From assembly GCA_016584305.1 (NCBI GenBank), contig JACEEZ010019858.1:123501-187500 (forward strand): 64,000 nucleotides of DNA, read 5' to 3'. The notes under the pieces are model-generated. The model made no database searches. It had not been told where the DNA came from and saw only the letters and a list, made by a program, of their open reading frames with translations. The translations under genes were made by a program, and so were the position numbers. Source of the stretch: Chionoecetes opilio. Its lineage: Eukaryota; Arthropoda; Malacostraca; Decapoda; Majidae. How positions within the stretch are numbered: position 1 is the first letter of the stretch; each line of letters starts with the position of its first letter. Positions 11,664-24,872 of this stretch are shown in pieces.

Positions 11664-12418
11664 CATAGGTGGGTGTTATCGCGATAAATTATCGCGATAA
11701 TTTATCCCGATTACGATATCGGGTTATCGGTTATCCGATAATTTTTTTCCCGCGTTATCGATTCATCGGTATCGCCAATACTTTTGGTTCCAAACTAGCG
11801 ATAATCGATAATTTTATTTTTTTGGTTCCAGTTTAGCACAGGGGCGAGCCGCGTGTGCCTTGGAGGCAGAAATAGGTAGGTCCGAGCTGGGAATCGAACA
11901 ACGGTCTAAACCCAGCTAACCGTCTTGACGTCTTCTCAAAACGTTCGCTCAGCTTCAGTCTCTCACCAGCTGTTGGATGGGGAGGTGTTGCTCCTGCGCA
12001 CTCCCAGTTTTACGCGTTCTTTGATGATTTTTTTCCCTATGTTCCCGTGCTTCTTCCGTTCTAATTTATTGTGCACGTGTATATGAATGTTTGTACTATT
12101 CGGTGCTATTTTACTTAAAAACAGTACTTTTCATTAGTGAAGAGACAGGATAAACATTGACTTTAGAAGATAGTAGTCTGCAAAAGGTAAATGAAGGGTT
12201 TTCTAACAGTTTAATGATAGCATTTAAGATTTTTTATTTAAAATATCAATATCGTTATCGCTAGTATCGGAATTTTGGATTTATCGATTTATCGGTTATC
12301 GCCTTATCGGGCGATAAATTTATCGCCAGTTATCGATTATCGGTTATCATTGATAAGGTTATCGTTATCGATTTATCGGTTATCGTGATAATTTTTTTCG
12401 TTATCGCGCCCACCTATG
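11664..12418. mobile_element. hAT-type MITE rich in TATCG, 755 bp
   Basis: Ends CATAGGTGGG and CCCACCTATG are inverted repeats, flanked by exact 8-bp duplications GGAGTAAA at 11656-11663 and 12419-12426. Both subterminal regions are packed with TTATCGCGATAA / CGGTTATCG motifs in both orientations, forming dense palindromes. No coding region. Confidence 0.93.
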
Positions 12419-12499
12419 GGAGTAAACTCTATTTGATGCAAGTAATGTGACAAGTGGTGCCATAAAAGATGTTCAGGACTACGAAACCTAAATGGAGTG

Positions 12500-13240
12500 G
12501 TAGATTTCTGCTGTCCAGTGTGTATAAGAAGAATCAACAGAGGGGGCCCACCAGAAGAGGAAGAGGTAGAAACTATAGAAAGAAAACTATAGAAGTGAAT
12601 GTGATGTAATAGAAGAAGTTAAACAGTTTTGCTATCTTGGTGACATGTTCGATAGCGAGGGTGGCGTGGAGAGAGCAGTAAGAAAACGAGTAACAACTAC
12701 ATGGATGAAGTGGTGGAGAGAGATAGCGGGGCTGCTGATAAACAAGAATATTCCACTGAAAAACAGAGAAGAGTATTTGAAGCATGTATAAGATCAGTTT
12801 TGCTGTATGGTTCTGAGACATGGGCTTGACGAAGAAGTTGGAGGATGTGTTGGTTGGGTGTGATAGGAGAATGTTGAGATATATGGCTGGGATCACATGG
12901 AGAGACGAAGTGTCCAGTGAAGAGGTGGCAAGAAAATGTGGATTGAAGGAGCTGAGTACAGTGCTGAGAGTAAGGCGATTGAGGTGGGTTGGGCACATGA
13001 AGAGGAGAGAAGGTGGTGAGGCATTGGGGAGAGCTGTTAGAGTGGAAGTTCCAGGTCGCCGTCCACCGGGCAGGCTAAGGAAGACATGGAGGCAGTGTGT
13101 TGAAGGGGATCTGGCAGCATTGCTGATTGAAGAAGTTGAGGCAACGGATAGATATAGTTGGAAGCGTATCATCGGCCGTCTTAACCTCATAACAATTATG
13201 GGAAAAACTGATGTTAAACAGAAAGAAGAAGAAGAAGCTT
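12500..13240 (+). pseudogene. LINE reverse transcriptase C-terminal region
   Basis: The + strand gives VDFCCPVCIRRINRGG (zinc-finger-like), EVKQFCYLGDMFDSEGGVER, VLLYGSETWALTKKLE, MLRYMAGITWRD, and an open 146-codon frame at 12820-13260 with RLRWVGHMKRREGGEALGR and PPGRLRKTWRQCVEGDL. This is the classic C-terminal third of an arthropod LINE ORF2 with FCYLGDM, YGSETWA and WxGHxxR motifs. RT catalytic motifs are missing, so it is 5-prime truncated. It ends in an (AAG)n tail at about 13222-13238, then the hAT coding sequence resumes. Confidence 0.85.
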
Positions 13241-13508
13241 CTCTGACCTCCTCCAAATGACAGGGCCACACTATTTTGAGGATCCATTCCTTGCCGATGC
13301 ATCTGATGTTGATATCACTCAACAAGAAAACTTCATAAAACGACAGAACAGCTCAAGCGAGGTTGAAACGTGGAGGATGCCAGAAGCTGAAGATGAGCGA
13401 AGAAATGCGTAAGAGGTACCCTTTACTCTGGAAAGATGAGAAGTTGCTCTTGTGTGCCTTTCCACCATCCTACTTAGTTGAGTCAGGCTTCAGTTAAGCT
13501 ATTTCTCT
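13240..13508 (+). pseudogene. hAT transposase remnant, C-terminal block
   Basis: Reads GPHYFEDPFLADASDVDI and then KLKMSEEMRKRYPLLWKDEK, AFPPSYLVESGFS. The FPxSYLVExGFS motif lies in the hAT dimerisation domain. The frame is interrupted by an in-frame change and then by hAT element C at 13517. It resumes at 15651 (KTKNRLDIGEA), preceded by an exact 8-bp duplication. Confidence 0.83.
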
Positions 13509-13516
13509 ACTGTCGA

Positions 13517-15642
13517 CGGTGGCGGTCCTGGCTTGTGTGGCGCCCTGGGCGAACCCTAACCCCCCCCCCCCCCCCCCCCATGCTGCTTTTACAAAAAAAA
13601 GTCAAAATTCAAGACAATTTTTTTTTCTTCAAGATATTAGAAACCCAAAAATTATATCTGTAGCATTTCAAATAGTGCAGCAATAATAAATGATATAGTA
13701 TATAGAACAATAAATATACAACATAAATACCAAAATAATGAAATGTAACTAAAGTTATATACAAGCATAAAAACAAAAACAAGCAAATAGATAAAATTGT
13801 AGTTTATACAAATGAAATAGAGAAGCAAATTACTATAGACAGGAATTATAACAATTGTAAGAAAAGGCAATTGTAGAAGGCTCCTCATCCTGGCTAATGC
13901 CAGATCGAGGGTGTTCAAAAATATTTCAGAAGTGCCCTTGAATTTACAATAAATCATTATATTAGTCTGACTGAATATATTTGTTGCACAACAAAATCAC
14001 ACGATTGCACAATATCTTAACTCAGAATAAGAAGGAAACCATACACCATACAGCATATTAAGCTAATTGAAGGCATGGTATCCCACAAGACTCAACATAT
14101 CACAAATGATACAAAATATAAGCACAATACAGACATGGGCGCACCCAGTTGGGGCACCCATAGTCCCCTTTGCCAAGGGGGCCATGCCCCCCCCCCGAAA
14201 TTTTCCTCCTTGTAAGAAATCAGAATATACTAACAGTAGGTTAAAAAAAATGGATCACATGAAGATCCACCACCCCAGCTACACTTGGGGTGACTAATCT
14301 TCATGTAGGTGAGAGTGGTTTAATAACCCAGTTAGGTTACGTAACCAATGTCCAAGTTAGGTTAGTGAAATAGTGGAAGGTTTGGTGCCCCCCCCCCAGT
14401 TAGGTCCTGATAGTATTGGTCAATATGGAGTATTGTGTCATATGTCACTAAGTGGATAAAAGGTTGGTAAGACTTGGGTGGCAGATCTTCAGATGGTAAA
14501 ATTGGGGTGGCGAATCTTCATGTGATCCAAAAAAATGATCAAAGGTTCTAGCGATGTGACCTCGTCACCTGGCTGTGAACACCTATTTTCATTTGGTCGC
14601 ACTTATGATTCATGTAATGCCTTGGACAAGCATCTAACACTACCAAAACTATTGTTTCAGTAGCAGAAATATGAAATTAAGCCTGAAAAGGGAATCAGCT
14701 GATGGCGGGGTAATTTACCATCCATTTGCTAGCGAGAAATCTGGCGAGTTTACTATACTGCTGGTGAAAACAAAAATATTCCCCTCCCCCACCCCGAAAA
14801 AAAATCCTTGGTGCGCCTTTAGAAGTCTTAAGTTAGCCTACAGCATTGGAAATTTCCCTTACTGGGTTCAGAACCAAGGATATTCATTACAAGCACAGGA
14901 AACTATAATGATGTCACCTACCAAATCAGTAATGGGTTAGTTTAGTTGTAATGGTTTGTGGCAGGCTACACACACTTGCAAAATTGAAATGAATGCATTG
15001 GTTGTATCACATTTGAATTTGCAATGCTAGTTTGGCTTGGTAATGATAAACAAGCTATAACTTGCGATGATTGGTACTACATTTTCACATGTAATCCATA
15101 GCAACAACAGGATGAAGCAACCATTGCATGATTCGTTTTTCCTCTCTATTTTACATAACTGCATCAACATACTCAATCTATACTGAGGTGATGACATAGA
15201 CTATGCATATTTTATGGTCTTCCGTGTTCGTGCTCTTATTATGAATATGTGTTGTATGATAATGCGGCCACACTGAGTTAGGCCATAGCTGTTCCGTAGC
15301 CAATGTTGTAAAGGCGCGTGTACTCCTCACGTGCAGGTTGTCAATATAAATAGGACTAAGACTTGACCTGGCCTACCCGAGGGGCCAAGATAAAATGGGT
15401 TGACTATAGACTAAATCTATGGATTATGAATAATGGAAGCGACTGCAGGAAGCCGGACACACTGCTCCAAAGCTCTGCGCACAATCAGCTGATCAGCGAT
15501 GCGCTCCACTTGCCGCCATTAGTTACAAGATTTGTTATTATTATTATTATTTAATACTTTTTTTCCGGGCACTCCATGCCACCCCCTCGACGATGCCGCC
15601 CTGGGCGATTGCCCATGTCGTCCATGCCTAGGACCGCCACTG
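13517..15642. mobile_element. hAT element C, 2.1 kb, non-autonomous
   Basis: Termini CGGTGGCGGTCCTGGC and (complement) CAGTGGCGGTCCTAGGC are inverted repeats with exact 8-bp duplications ACTGTCGA at 13509-13516 and 15643-15650. Subterminal GCCCTGGGCGA appears on both sides in opposite orientation. I find no transposase; frames of up to 101 codons are unremarkable. A small palindromic MITE lies at 14251-14529. Another inverted pair (TGGGCGCACC at about 14137 and GGTGCGCC near 14810) suggests one more inner element. Confidence 0.9.
14251..14529. mobile_element. Small palindromic MITE
   Basis: TGGATCACATGAAGATCCAC at the left and its near complement TTCATGTGATCCA at the right end, with CACCCCA/TGGGGTGG inside. 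About 280 bp, nested in hAT element C. The A-rich flanks prevent a confident target duplication. Confidence 0.7.
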
Positions 15643-16039
15643 ACTGTCGAAGACTAAAAACCGCCTTGATATCGGGGAGGCGATATACGTCTCACTCTGA
15701 TGACGCTTGAGCCAAACATTGACAAGTTGGCAGCCCTGCACATGTTGCAGGGATCATTGCATTGAAAAGTGTTGAAGACAGATGCTGATTGTTCATGGAT
15801 TCCTTGCTGTTTTATAAATATTTGTGAGATTTTTCAATTTTTTATAAATCCAAATTATGAAGTCCATTGATTTACAACTGGAGTAGAAGTTTCAAGTCCA
15901 TAGTTCTATTCAAACTGCAATCATTACTATATCGACTTCACAAGATGCAGTAGCTCAGGGGGCCATGCGAACTCAAGTTGGCTTGGAGGGAGTCACGGCC
16001 GTAAAAAGGTTGAGAAAACCTGAACTAAAGTACTCATTG

Positions 16040-16205
16040 CCTGGATAGATGTGTTTGTTAAGTACAACATGGCCATCCCAAGCCTTGCAGGCATGGAGAG
16101 ACTGTTCTCCTAGGGGTCGGACGTTATGAAGGCTAAAAGAAAGAGTCTGACCTCTGACAATTTTGAGAGTGGTCTTCATGAAGGGGAACATGGACCTGCT
16201 CAATA
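16040..16205 (+). pseudogene. hAT transposase dimerisation-domain remnant (element A)
   Basis: The + strand reads VKYNMAIPSLAGMERLFS, a stop, GSDVMKAKRKSLTSDNFES. This matches the hATC pattern (IPxSxxxERLFSxGxxVxxxxRxxLTxxxFE). It lies outside element B and inside element A, so it is assigned to A. One in-frame TAG follows RLFS. Confidence 0.8.
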
Positions 16206-16675
16206 TGGAGTTGTCACCAGAAGACTCTTAGTAAGGAGTCTGAGGACTGAGGGCCTGATTTCATATCAATAACATATATTTTGGATTGTAGTGTACCTAG
16301 GCTATATTATTATTTCCCATTAGTTTGCACTGAAGTTGATCTATTGAGTAAGGAGACACAATGAGGATAGAGACGAAATATGAGCTATAATAATATATGT
16401 GGGGCGCTGAAAGGAAAATATGATAATCTACTAATAAGTACTGCATATATTTACATTAGTGAGTTACTGAATAATAAAATATTTTGCTACATTACTAAGT
16501 GTTTTACTTTTGCATTTTATGCAGTTTAAATATCACTTAATTGGTTTGCGGACTTGCGGTTGCGGAAATGCAAATTTCAAGAAATTTGCGGACCTGCAGT
16601 GGCGGAAAGTGAGGGTTAAGGTATGCGGAAGTGGATTTTCGTTTGTGGTGCCCACCTCTGACACACACATGCTAA

Positions 16676-17205
16676 ATTACTAAGAAAAGTAGAAAGTAAA
16701 GAGGACTGTGAAGATTTACAAAAGGATCTAGATAAGATCTTCAGATGGAGTCAACTATGGGAAACGGAGTTTAATGCTAAAAAGTGTAAAGTGATGGAAA
16801 TGGGCAGTAGCAAAAAGAGACAGAGAGGAAAGTATTCGATAGGAAATGAATGGATAATCAAGACAAAGGTCGAAAAAGATCTGGGAGTATGGATTACGGA
16901 CAATTTGTCACCAGAGAAGCATATAAACAAGATCACAGGAGATACATATCAGTTGCTGAGGAATATAAGAAAGGCATTCAAATATCTGGATGAAGAGATG
17001 ATTAAAGTACTCCAAAGAAAAAAGACTAAAGGAAAATGGGGTGAGGAAAAATTATATAAAAAAAGGAATGAAAGTGATGTACACAAACATAGATGGGATA
17101 ATACCAAGAAGGCTAGAACTAAGAGATTACTTTTTAAATAAAGATCCAGACGTGGTGTGTCTAACAGAAACTAAATTAGTAGAAGATGACCGTTTAGCCC
17201 ATCTC
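16676..17205 (+). pseudogene. Rearranged LINE fragment: RT piece then endonuclease piece
   Basis: First KEDCEDLQKDLDKIFRWSQL, EFNAKKCKVMEMG and VEKDLGVWITDNLSPEKHIN (RT thumb region, same family as the copy at 52.5-53.9 kb). Then, near 17070, MYTNIDGIIPRRLELRDYFL followed by VVCLTETKL, which is the N-terminal part of an APE-type endonuclease. In an intact ORF2 the endonuclease precedes RT, so the order is scrambled, either by two adjacent insertions or by rearrangement. Confidence 0.82.
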
Positions 17206-18154
17206 AGCCCCAGACATCTGCAAACAAATAGGAAAGTCAGCATTATGCAGATCAATCAATCATTGGGGGCATACGCCGGGGGGCGCGTCGCCTCGCCCAC
17301 CGTACGACGCCACTCACGGGGGTCACCACGCACGAGTCCCCATGCAGGCTCCTTTCCCATACCAAGCAACTCTCGACAGGAGGCATCAACTTGCCCCAGC
17401 CACGAGCCTTGTGGGCGCCCCCTTGGCCTCCTCCACGCCGGATTGTGTCTTACAAATACAACCCGGTGGGAAGGATCGGTTTCAGGGTAGCGTGCCACAT
17501 GCCCATATAGCCAAAGTTGGCGCTGACGGACTATGCAGGTAATAGGCCTCGATTCAGTCTCACGGTGCAATCGCTGTTTTGACACGTAATCATCCCAGCG
17601 ATACCCCATGGTTCTGCAAAGACACTTAAATTACCAAAGGCATCGCTTCGTCTCTTCAAGTCACTATTTAATGTCCATGTCTCACAACCAATGAGTAAGA
17701 CAGGGATCACAAGTGACTTGAAGATCCGGATCTTTGTTCTCCTGCACAGCTACTGACAACGCCAAATACTCTTGCTGAGCGACTCCATAACACCGTGGGC
17801 TATGCTAATCCACCGTAAGACTTCTTGATGTGACTCGCCGTCATTATGGACTGCACTACCAAGGTATGTAAAACTTTCGAAGATCTCAATGTCCTCACCG
17901 CACGCATGAACAGACTGTACTGTTTCATCTAGTAAGCCTCGAAACACCTGGACCTTGGTCTTAAGCCAGGAGACCTCAAGTCCCAAAGGCTTTGCCTCCT
18001 CGTGCAGCGCCTCGAGAGCCATCTCCAGAACCTCCAGCGATTCAGCAAAGATTACTGCATCATCTGCAAAAACAAAATCAGTGATCTTGGTGTTGCCGAG
18101 GGATGCTCCACAATCACTTTGACCTACAACTTTGTCCAGGATGCTCTACAATTA

Positions 18155-19692
18155 CAGTCAAACCTTGATATAACGGACTAAAGGGGGGGAGGAGGAGTCC
18201 GTTAAAGCCGATTGTCTGTTATAGCGAGGGTATTTTTCCAAGGGTGGAAAAATATATGAAAAAAACGGAAAAATTGTGAAATAAATGAGAAATAATCACA
18301 AATACAACCAAACTGTGTTGCTATGTTGGGAGGTAAACAGTGACTGGCATTACATGCTGAATTTGGTCCGCTCCTACACGTGAAATAAATGAGAAATAAT
18401 CACAAACACAACCAGACTGTGTAGCTAGTCAAGCTCAAGCTGTAGTGAAAGGTAAACAAATTACTATGAGCCAGATTCAGCCGTGGCTTCTAAAGGTATT
18501 GCTTATTATCATGACTAATGCTCATTATTATATATATTATATGGTTGTGAAGTGCAGTTCTATACACGTGTCACTATTTAGGTCAGTGTAGCACTGCGTG
18601 TCACCTTAGATAAGGGTGATTTAGGGTGTTGAGGTGACAGGGAGACGTAGCAGCGGCCACGCCATAACACTTAAGTCACTATTTTAAACGATACACACCT
18701 TCTACGTGTACCACTAAATCACTTGCAGCACAGGCTCCTTCCTTATAATATTATTTCTTAGACCCTTTCACGCACGAAAAGTTTAATAAGTTTTTCCGTC
18801 CACTGCGACATCCGTCTTATGCTCCCTAAGGGGCCCCGCGAAATGGCCAGACTGTGCGGCGAATTATTTTTTTATGTTAACAATTTCACCAACGTGTATT
18901 CTTTTTTCCTGGCATTATTAAAAATCATTGGTTTTGCAAGAGATTATTCTGCCTTATGAAAAAAAAAAATAACAAGAAATGCAATAAATAGCGGAATTTA
19001 CCGACTCCGAAAAAATATTGAGTATAGAGAGATAAGAAGTACTTACGTTCACCACTTCGTAGCTCGAAACTTCCTGAGTCAACTTTTTATGGTTTATATG
19101 CCAATAAAAGCAGATTTTTATGAGGATTCCAACGCTACCATTATAATTTTCATATAGCCATTATGGCCAGCTCGGGATACGTTTTAAAGGGACGACAATC
19201 CGCGCGCACAGGCTGCCTGCTGAGTGGAAACTGAGACACAAACCCTTATCATTTCACATCCACTCACACGAGAGAGTTGACAATTAGTTTATTTTATAGG
19301 TCTAAGTTGGATCTTTGACGCAGAAAATTTTGACGCAATTCTGATAAATACTTTTTTTTGGCGAATTATTAACCGTTTTTTGACGCAATTCGCGTCAAAA
19401 GCTCAGATTGCAGACGGGCCCGTTTTGACGCGATCGCGTCACCGTGCGTGAAAGGGTTAATATGTGATACATCAAAACTCCTTAAAACCCAAGGCATTCC
19501 AAAGTAAAATCAGAAAATGACACAATTATATTGAGTTGACAATTCGAGCAGTGATAAGCGGTCTAATACTATATATATATATATAAAAATAGAAAAAAAA
19601 AAAAAAAAGTCACGAAAATGGAGTCCGTTATATCCAAAGTCCGTTATATCGAGGTCCGTTATATCGAGGTCCGTTATATCGAGGTTTGACTG
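18155..19692. mobile_element. pogo-like TA-flanked MITE inserted in a LINE
   Basis: Ends CAGTCAAACCTTGATATAAC and (complement) CAGTCAAACCTCGATATAAC are flanked by TA at 18153-18154 and 19693-19694. Near the right end, GTCCGTTATATCGAG repeats three times. Its interior 18583-18760 is homologous to 22150-22300 of a MITE with different ends. It has no transposase. A further element is nested at 18763-19456. Confidence 0.93.
18763..19456. mobile_element. Nested element with CCCTTTCACGCACG ends
   Basis: CCCTTTCACGCACG at 18763 and CGTGCGTGAAAGGG ending at 19456 are perfect 14-bp inverted repeats. The right flank is TTAA; the left flank is TTAGA, so a degraded TTAA (piggyBac-type) duplication is possible. 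The homologous MITE at 22330-22360 lacks this insert, acting as an empty-site comparison. The interior has many GACGCAATT / TTTTGACGC motifs. Confidence 0.75.
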
Positions 19693-19780
19693 TACTTTGA
19701 TCTACAACTTTGCCCAATACCCAGTCCATACAAGTGTTGAAAAGTGATGGGGCAAGGACGCACCCTTGCCTCATGCAGAG

Positions 19781-20275
19781 AGATGATTATGCAGAGAAAA
19801 CATGAAATTCATGGAGCACTAAGATGGATGTGATTAATTGTAGTTCTGCATAACTACTACTCCCAAAATAGAAAAAAAAAATACTGTATTACCTAAAAAT
19901 ACAAGAATAATTGCATAGCCCGTCGCTATCCCAATTTATTTTCCTGATGACAATCGCCTTTGTGATAGGTTTCCACATGCAATATGACCGTGTGTGTGTT
20001 CTATTTACCTAGTTGTATTTAGTTAGTTGTGTTTTACAGGGCATGAGCTACACTCGTGTGATCCCGTCTCCATATCTACATTTATCCAGTCTTTCTTTCA
20101 ATGTGTGTGTGTGTATGTGTGTGTTGCGCTCAGGCATTGGTGCAAGGATTTCATATCGTTCTACAATCCTCAACTTTCGCCCTGGAAGATGCACATTGTA
20201 CTACCAATTTAACGATGTACCGTAGCATCGGTATAAAGGATCCCAATGTATATATATCATTAATATTTATATATA
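19781..20275. other. No recognised gene
   Basis: Intronic sequence between the LINE and the next MITE, with a short (GT)n at about 20102-20124. Nothing else supportable. Confidence 0.5.
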
Positions 20276-21154
20276 CACACAAACCTCAATTTCCCGGACC
20301 TCCATTTCCCGGATATCGGATTTGCCGGACAAAATCCGAGGTCCGGGGATATGTCAGAGTCCCGGACAATTTTTTTTATTTTTTTTTTATTTATTTTTTA
20401 CGTTGAAATGCCTGGTCCTGTTCGTGAATTGACAAAGTTGTCCGGCGGTCCGAGCGTCTCCTGTCACCCCTGGTCAGTGTCCGCGCCTCCCGCCAGGTGG
20501 CAGCATGCTCAGCGGTCGTATTGTTTACATTTGGGCACACAACACTCACAGTTCACCTGCACCACCTCTGTCAGTCCCCTGACTCTCACTGCCCCTGGTG
20601 CAGGAACATCTCTGAGACTATTGAACACTTTCTGCTGCCTCCCGCCAGGTGGCAGCATGCTCAGCGGGCGTATTGTTTACATTTGGACACACGACACTCA
20701 CGGTTCACCTGCACTGCCTCTGTTAGTCTCCTGACCCCCACTGCCCCTGGTGCAGGAATGTCTCTTGAGACTATTGAACACTTTCTGCTGCCTCCCGCCA
20801 GGTGGCAGCATGCTCAGCGGACGTAAAAGTCCGCGGCGGGGTAGTTGATATTAGTGGTTGCCGGACAGTAAATACTAGAGTAGGATAAACGTCCGGGGGT
20901 GGGTAATGTGTTTTTTTTATTTTTTTATTCTCCTACCGTCTTCTTTATAGGGACTGGCAACTAAGAGGGCTTTATGTTACCCATTTTTGTTGTGCCCTTG
21001 GCCAGTTCTTTGTGATGTATAAAAAAAAAAAAAAAAAAAAAAAATTAATATAAAAATATAAAAATTAAAAAGGCATCGGACTGTTGCGATTCCCGGACTT
21101 TTGCGGTTCCCGGACCAGTGCTCCCCCTATTAGTCCGGGAAAACGAGGTTTGTG
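20276..21154. mobile_element. TA-flanked MITE with 153-bp tandem array, copy 3
   Basis: Ends CACACAAACCTCAATTTCCC and TCCGGGAAAACGAGGTTTGT(GTG), with TA on each side (20274-20275, 21155-21156). The 153-bp-type unit appears about twice (20490-20830), fewer than in copy 2. A LINE 3-prime end with poly(A) is inserted at about 20930-21045. The right end runs into (TA)n. Confidence 0.9.
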
Positions 21155-21184
21155 TATATATATATATATATATATATATAACTA

Positions 21185-21362
21185 TAAAGTTAAGTTAAGT
21201 CTGCTCAACACAGATCACTCCAGACCCCCTTAGTAATACACCACCGGCTGTTCTGCATTCTCTGCCCGACCTCTCATTCGCTAATATGGCCGCATTAGAC
21301 ACAGGGTGAACTTTGCATTCCTTTTTTAGGGAAAAAACTGTGTCTTATGCACCGGCAAATAT

Positions 21363-21364
<2 letters not shown>
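21185..21364. mobile_element. Isolated terminal fragment of the CCATATTTGC MITE, inverted
   Basis: This 180-bp stretch is the inverse of 23002-23181 and ends CTTATGCACCGGCAAATATGG before TA. Only one end of the element is present. With the copy at 23002 it makes a large inverted pair around the MITE at 21530. Confidence 0.85.
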
Positions 21365-23001
<1,637 letters not shown>

Positions 23002-24622
23002 CCATATTTGCAGGCGCATAAGACACAGTTTTTTCCCTAAAAAAGGAATGCAAAGTTCACCCTGTTTCTAATGCGGCCATATTAGCGAATGAGAGGTCGG
23101 GCAGAGAATGCAGAACAGCCGGTGGTGTATTACTAAGGGGGTCTGGAGTGATCTGTGTTGAGCAGACTTAACTTAACTTTCTGGCTGAAATAACGGTAGA
23201 TTTTCGGTACTACATGTAATGCCATTATTATTCAATTGTATCATGGTAAATGGGGCTCAAAATACTCAGAATGAAGAAAGCTACATGCTAATGTAGTAAG
23301 AGTCTTTTTAGTTACTTTTTGAAAGCCCACTACCAAAATAATACCAATATCTTTACTGCAAATTTTGCACAAACTCTAAACACATAGCAGAAAAGCAACA
23401 AAGGCATACCTACAACATTAAATCTAAGCTATATGTTATAGGTAGCAAAATAATAGAATATCAATTCGTGGGAGCATCCTGCAATATGTTATGACCAATT
23501 TTGGTTAACCTGTCATTCCCTTTACCAGTGGCGGCTCATGGCATAGGGCTGCGGAGCTGCAGCACCCCCAGATTCTCACTGCCAAGTGTTTGATTCCCCT
23601 AGAGACACAGCAAAATGATAACACTACTAACAAATATATCATAATACAAAGTTATTATATGATATTTACTTATTTTCAATACGTTACTAAGTCAATTATT
23701 GTTAAAACCAGACCAAACTTTAAGTTATTTTCATATTTGCTGTTCGATTCATGTCTTATTAATTGGCGCCGTTGCCGCGGCACGGGAGCTGCAGTCTGGC
23801 CAGCTTTTTTAAGCCGTGTTTTTGTCGTCCAAGCACGGTCTTGGATTACGAATCCCAATCCAATAACACTTGCTGAAATGTGTGTTAGACTACTTTGTGA
23901 TATTGTTTGCAATGTTTTGCATTGATTATTATTTCGGCTCCTACCAAGCTTGTTGTGTTTTTGTCGCAGAAACCAATCCTTTTTCAATTGCGACAAAAAA
24001 CGGTCTTCGTATCCAAGACGTGCTTGGACGACAAAAACACGGCTTTTGGACAGCTGATCAGTCCTCTCGTGTTTATATTCCGGGTGGACGCTGGGCGGTG
24101 TGGTTAAATCGTAAACTGATTTCTTTAATTACACTATGGCGAGGGCAAATTAAGTCAAGTATTTGCAAAGCATCAAATTTTTTCAGCTTACACTAGATGA
24201 AAAGACTGAAATCAAAGCAAGAGGAAGACCTACACCAGCGTTATCCATTCAACAGAACAATGTAAGCAGGAGCAAAGAATATACACGTCAGTTTAACATC
24301 AGTGTTTATCAGAAATATGACTGGCTCTGGGGTTGTGAGGAGCTTGCAGCACCCCCATTTTATGTTATCACGAGCCGCCACTGCCCTTTACATTTTAACT
24401 AGTATAATTTGTCATTCACATTCACTGCACTATGAATATTGTATTTAGGTACATGCTCAAAATCATTTGCTTTCCCCTACAAAACCTTTTTTTTAATAAC
24501 TTTTGATAAATTTACGAAAAAACATTTTTTCCCCAAAAACACCAATATTATTTTTCTCAAAATCTCCATGTAAAATAGGGGTGCGTCTTATGCGTAGGTG
24601 CATCTTATGCGCCGACAAATAT

Positions 24623-24624
<2 letters not shown>
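23002..24624. mobile_element. TA-flanked MITE, CCATATTTGC family, hosting a hAT element
   Basis: Ends CCATATTTGCAGGCGCATAA and (complement) CCATATTTGTCGGCGCATAA, each next to (TA)n. Subtracting the nested hAT element leaves about 760 bp. A short stray terminal piece of the same family also occurs near 29218-29250. It has no coding capacity. Confidence 0.9.
23526..24383. mobile_element. hAT element with exact 8-bp duplication, 858 bp
   Basis: Termini CAGTGGCGGCTCATG and CACGAGCCGCCACTG, flanked by exact CCCTTTAC at 23518-23525 and 24384-24391. Just inside both ends is GCAGCACCCCCA in opposite orientation. A further 40-bp inverted pair (AGCCGTGTTTTTGTCGTCCA near 23811 and its complement near 24050) marks an even younger insert of about 240 bp. 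No transposase frame recognised. Confidence 0.94.

Positions 24625-24662
<38 letters not shown>
24625..24662. repeat. (TA)n microsatellite
   Basis: About 19 TA units starting at the TA flank of the preceding MITE. Confidence 0.95.
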
Positions 24663-24666
<4 letters not shown>

Positions 24667-24872
24667 GAAGGTAACATTAATTCTGTTTGAACTGATGAAT
24701 CCAGCCATTTTGTAAACCCTCCAATTGGTGACCCACTTTATTTACATATATTTGCATGACGTTAATGCAGTAGAACTTTATAGTGGCTTAGGTAAGTTTA
24801 TGAAAATGCACCGTGTGAAATATATAAAAAATTATTTACCCTTGTTTTTAAACTTGTGTTGTGGGTCATCAG

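Larger units (their letters stand above)
10178..16022 (+). mobile_element. hAT element B (ZBED5-like), nested in element A
   Basis: The left end CAGGGTTTCTCAACGTGGGC and right end (complement) CAGGTTTTCTCAACCTTTTT are inverted repeats of the CAG-GTTCTCAA type seen in many hAT families. The flanking 8-mers are not convincingly alike, so the edges rest on the termini. Between them lie pieces of one transposase gene in order, interrupted by a SINE (11130), a hAT MITE (11664), a LINE (12500) and another hAT element (13517). Confidence 0.78.
9957..16660 (+). mobile_element. hAT element A (outer shell of a nest)
   Basis: Ends CAGAGGTGGGCA and TGCCCACCTCTG are perfect 12-bp inverted repeats, typical of hAT. 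Subterminal TTGCGGAA-type motifs recur inside both ends. The flanking 8-mers ACATATAC and ACACACAC agree at 6 of 8, so the target duplication is plausible but lies in CA-repeat sequence. Only about 220 bp on the left and 640 bp on the right belong to this element; the middle is occupied by hAT element B and its own insertions. A transposase C-terminal remnant lies at 16040-16205. Confidence 0.82.
17254..19780 (-). pseudogene. LINE ORF2 copy (minus), split by a pogo-like MITE
   Basis: On the minus strand, from 19780 down: QGC(V)LAPSLFNTCMDWVLGK, then (after the MITE at 18155-19692) GNTKITDFVFADDAVIFAES with the RT catalytic FADD, EAKPLGLEVSWLKTKVQVF, FESFTYLGSAVHNDGES, and C-terminal CIVRQRQLWLYGHVARYPE, PRGRPQGSWLGQVDASCREL ending TRPPAYAPND. 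The 3-prime end has a short (GATT)n tail at 17250-17262. The same family is at 54143-55918. Frameshifts make it inactive. A roughly 40-bp local duplication (TTTGATCTACAACTTTG) flanks the MITE. Confidence 0.88.

Noticed and set aside
12573..13325. Minus-strand 250-codon frame
   Set aside because: Shadow of the LINE RT on the plus strand; composition is Ser/Leu/His-rich with no family resemblance.
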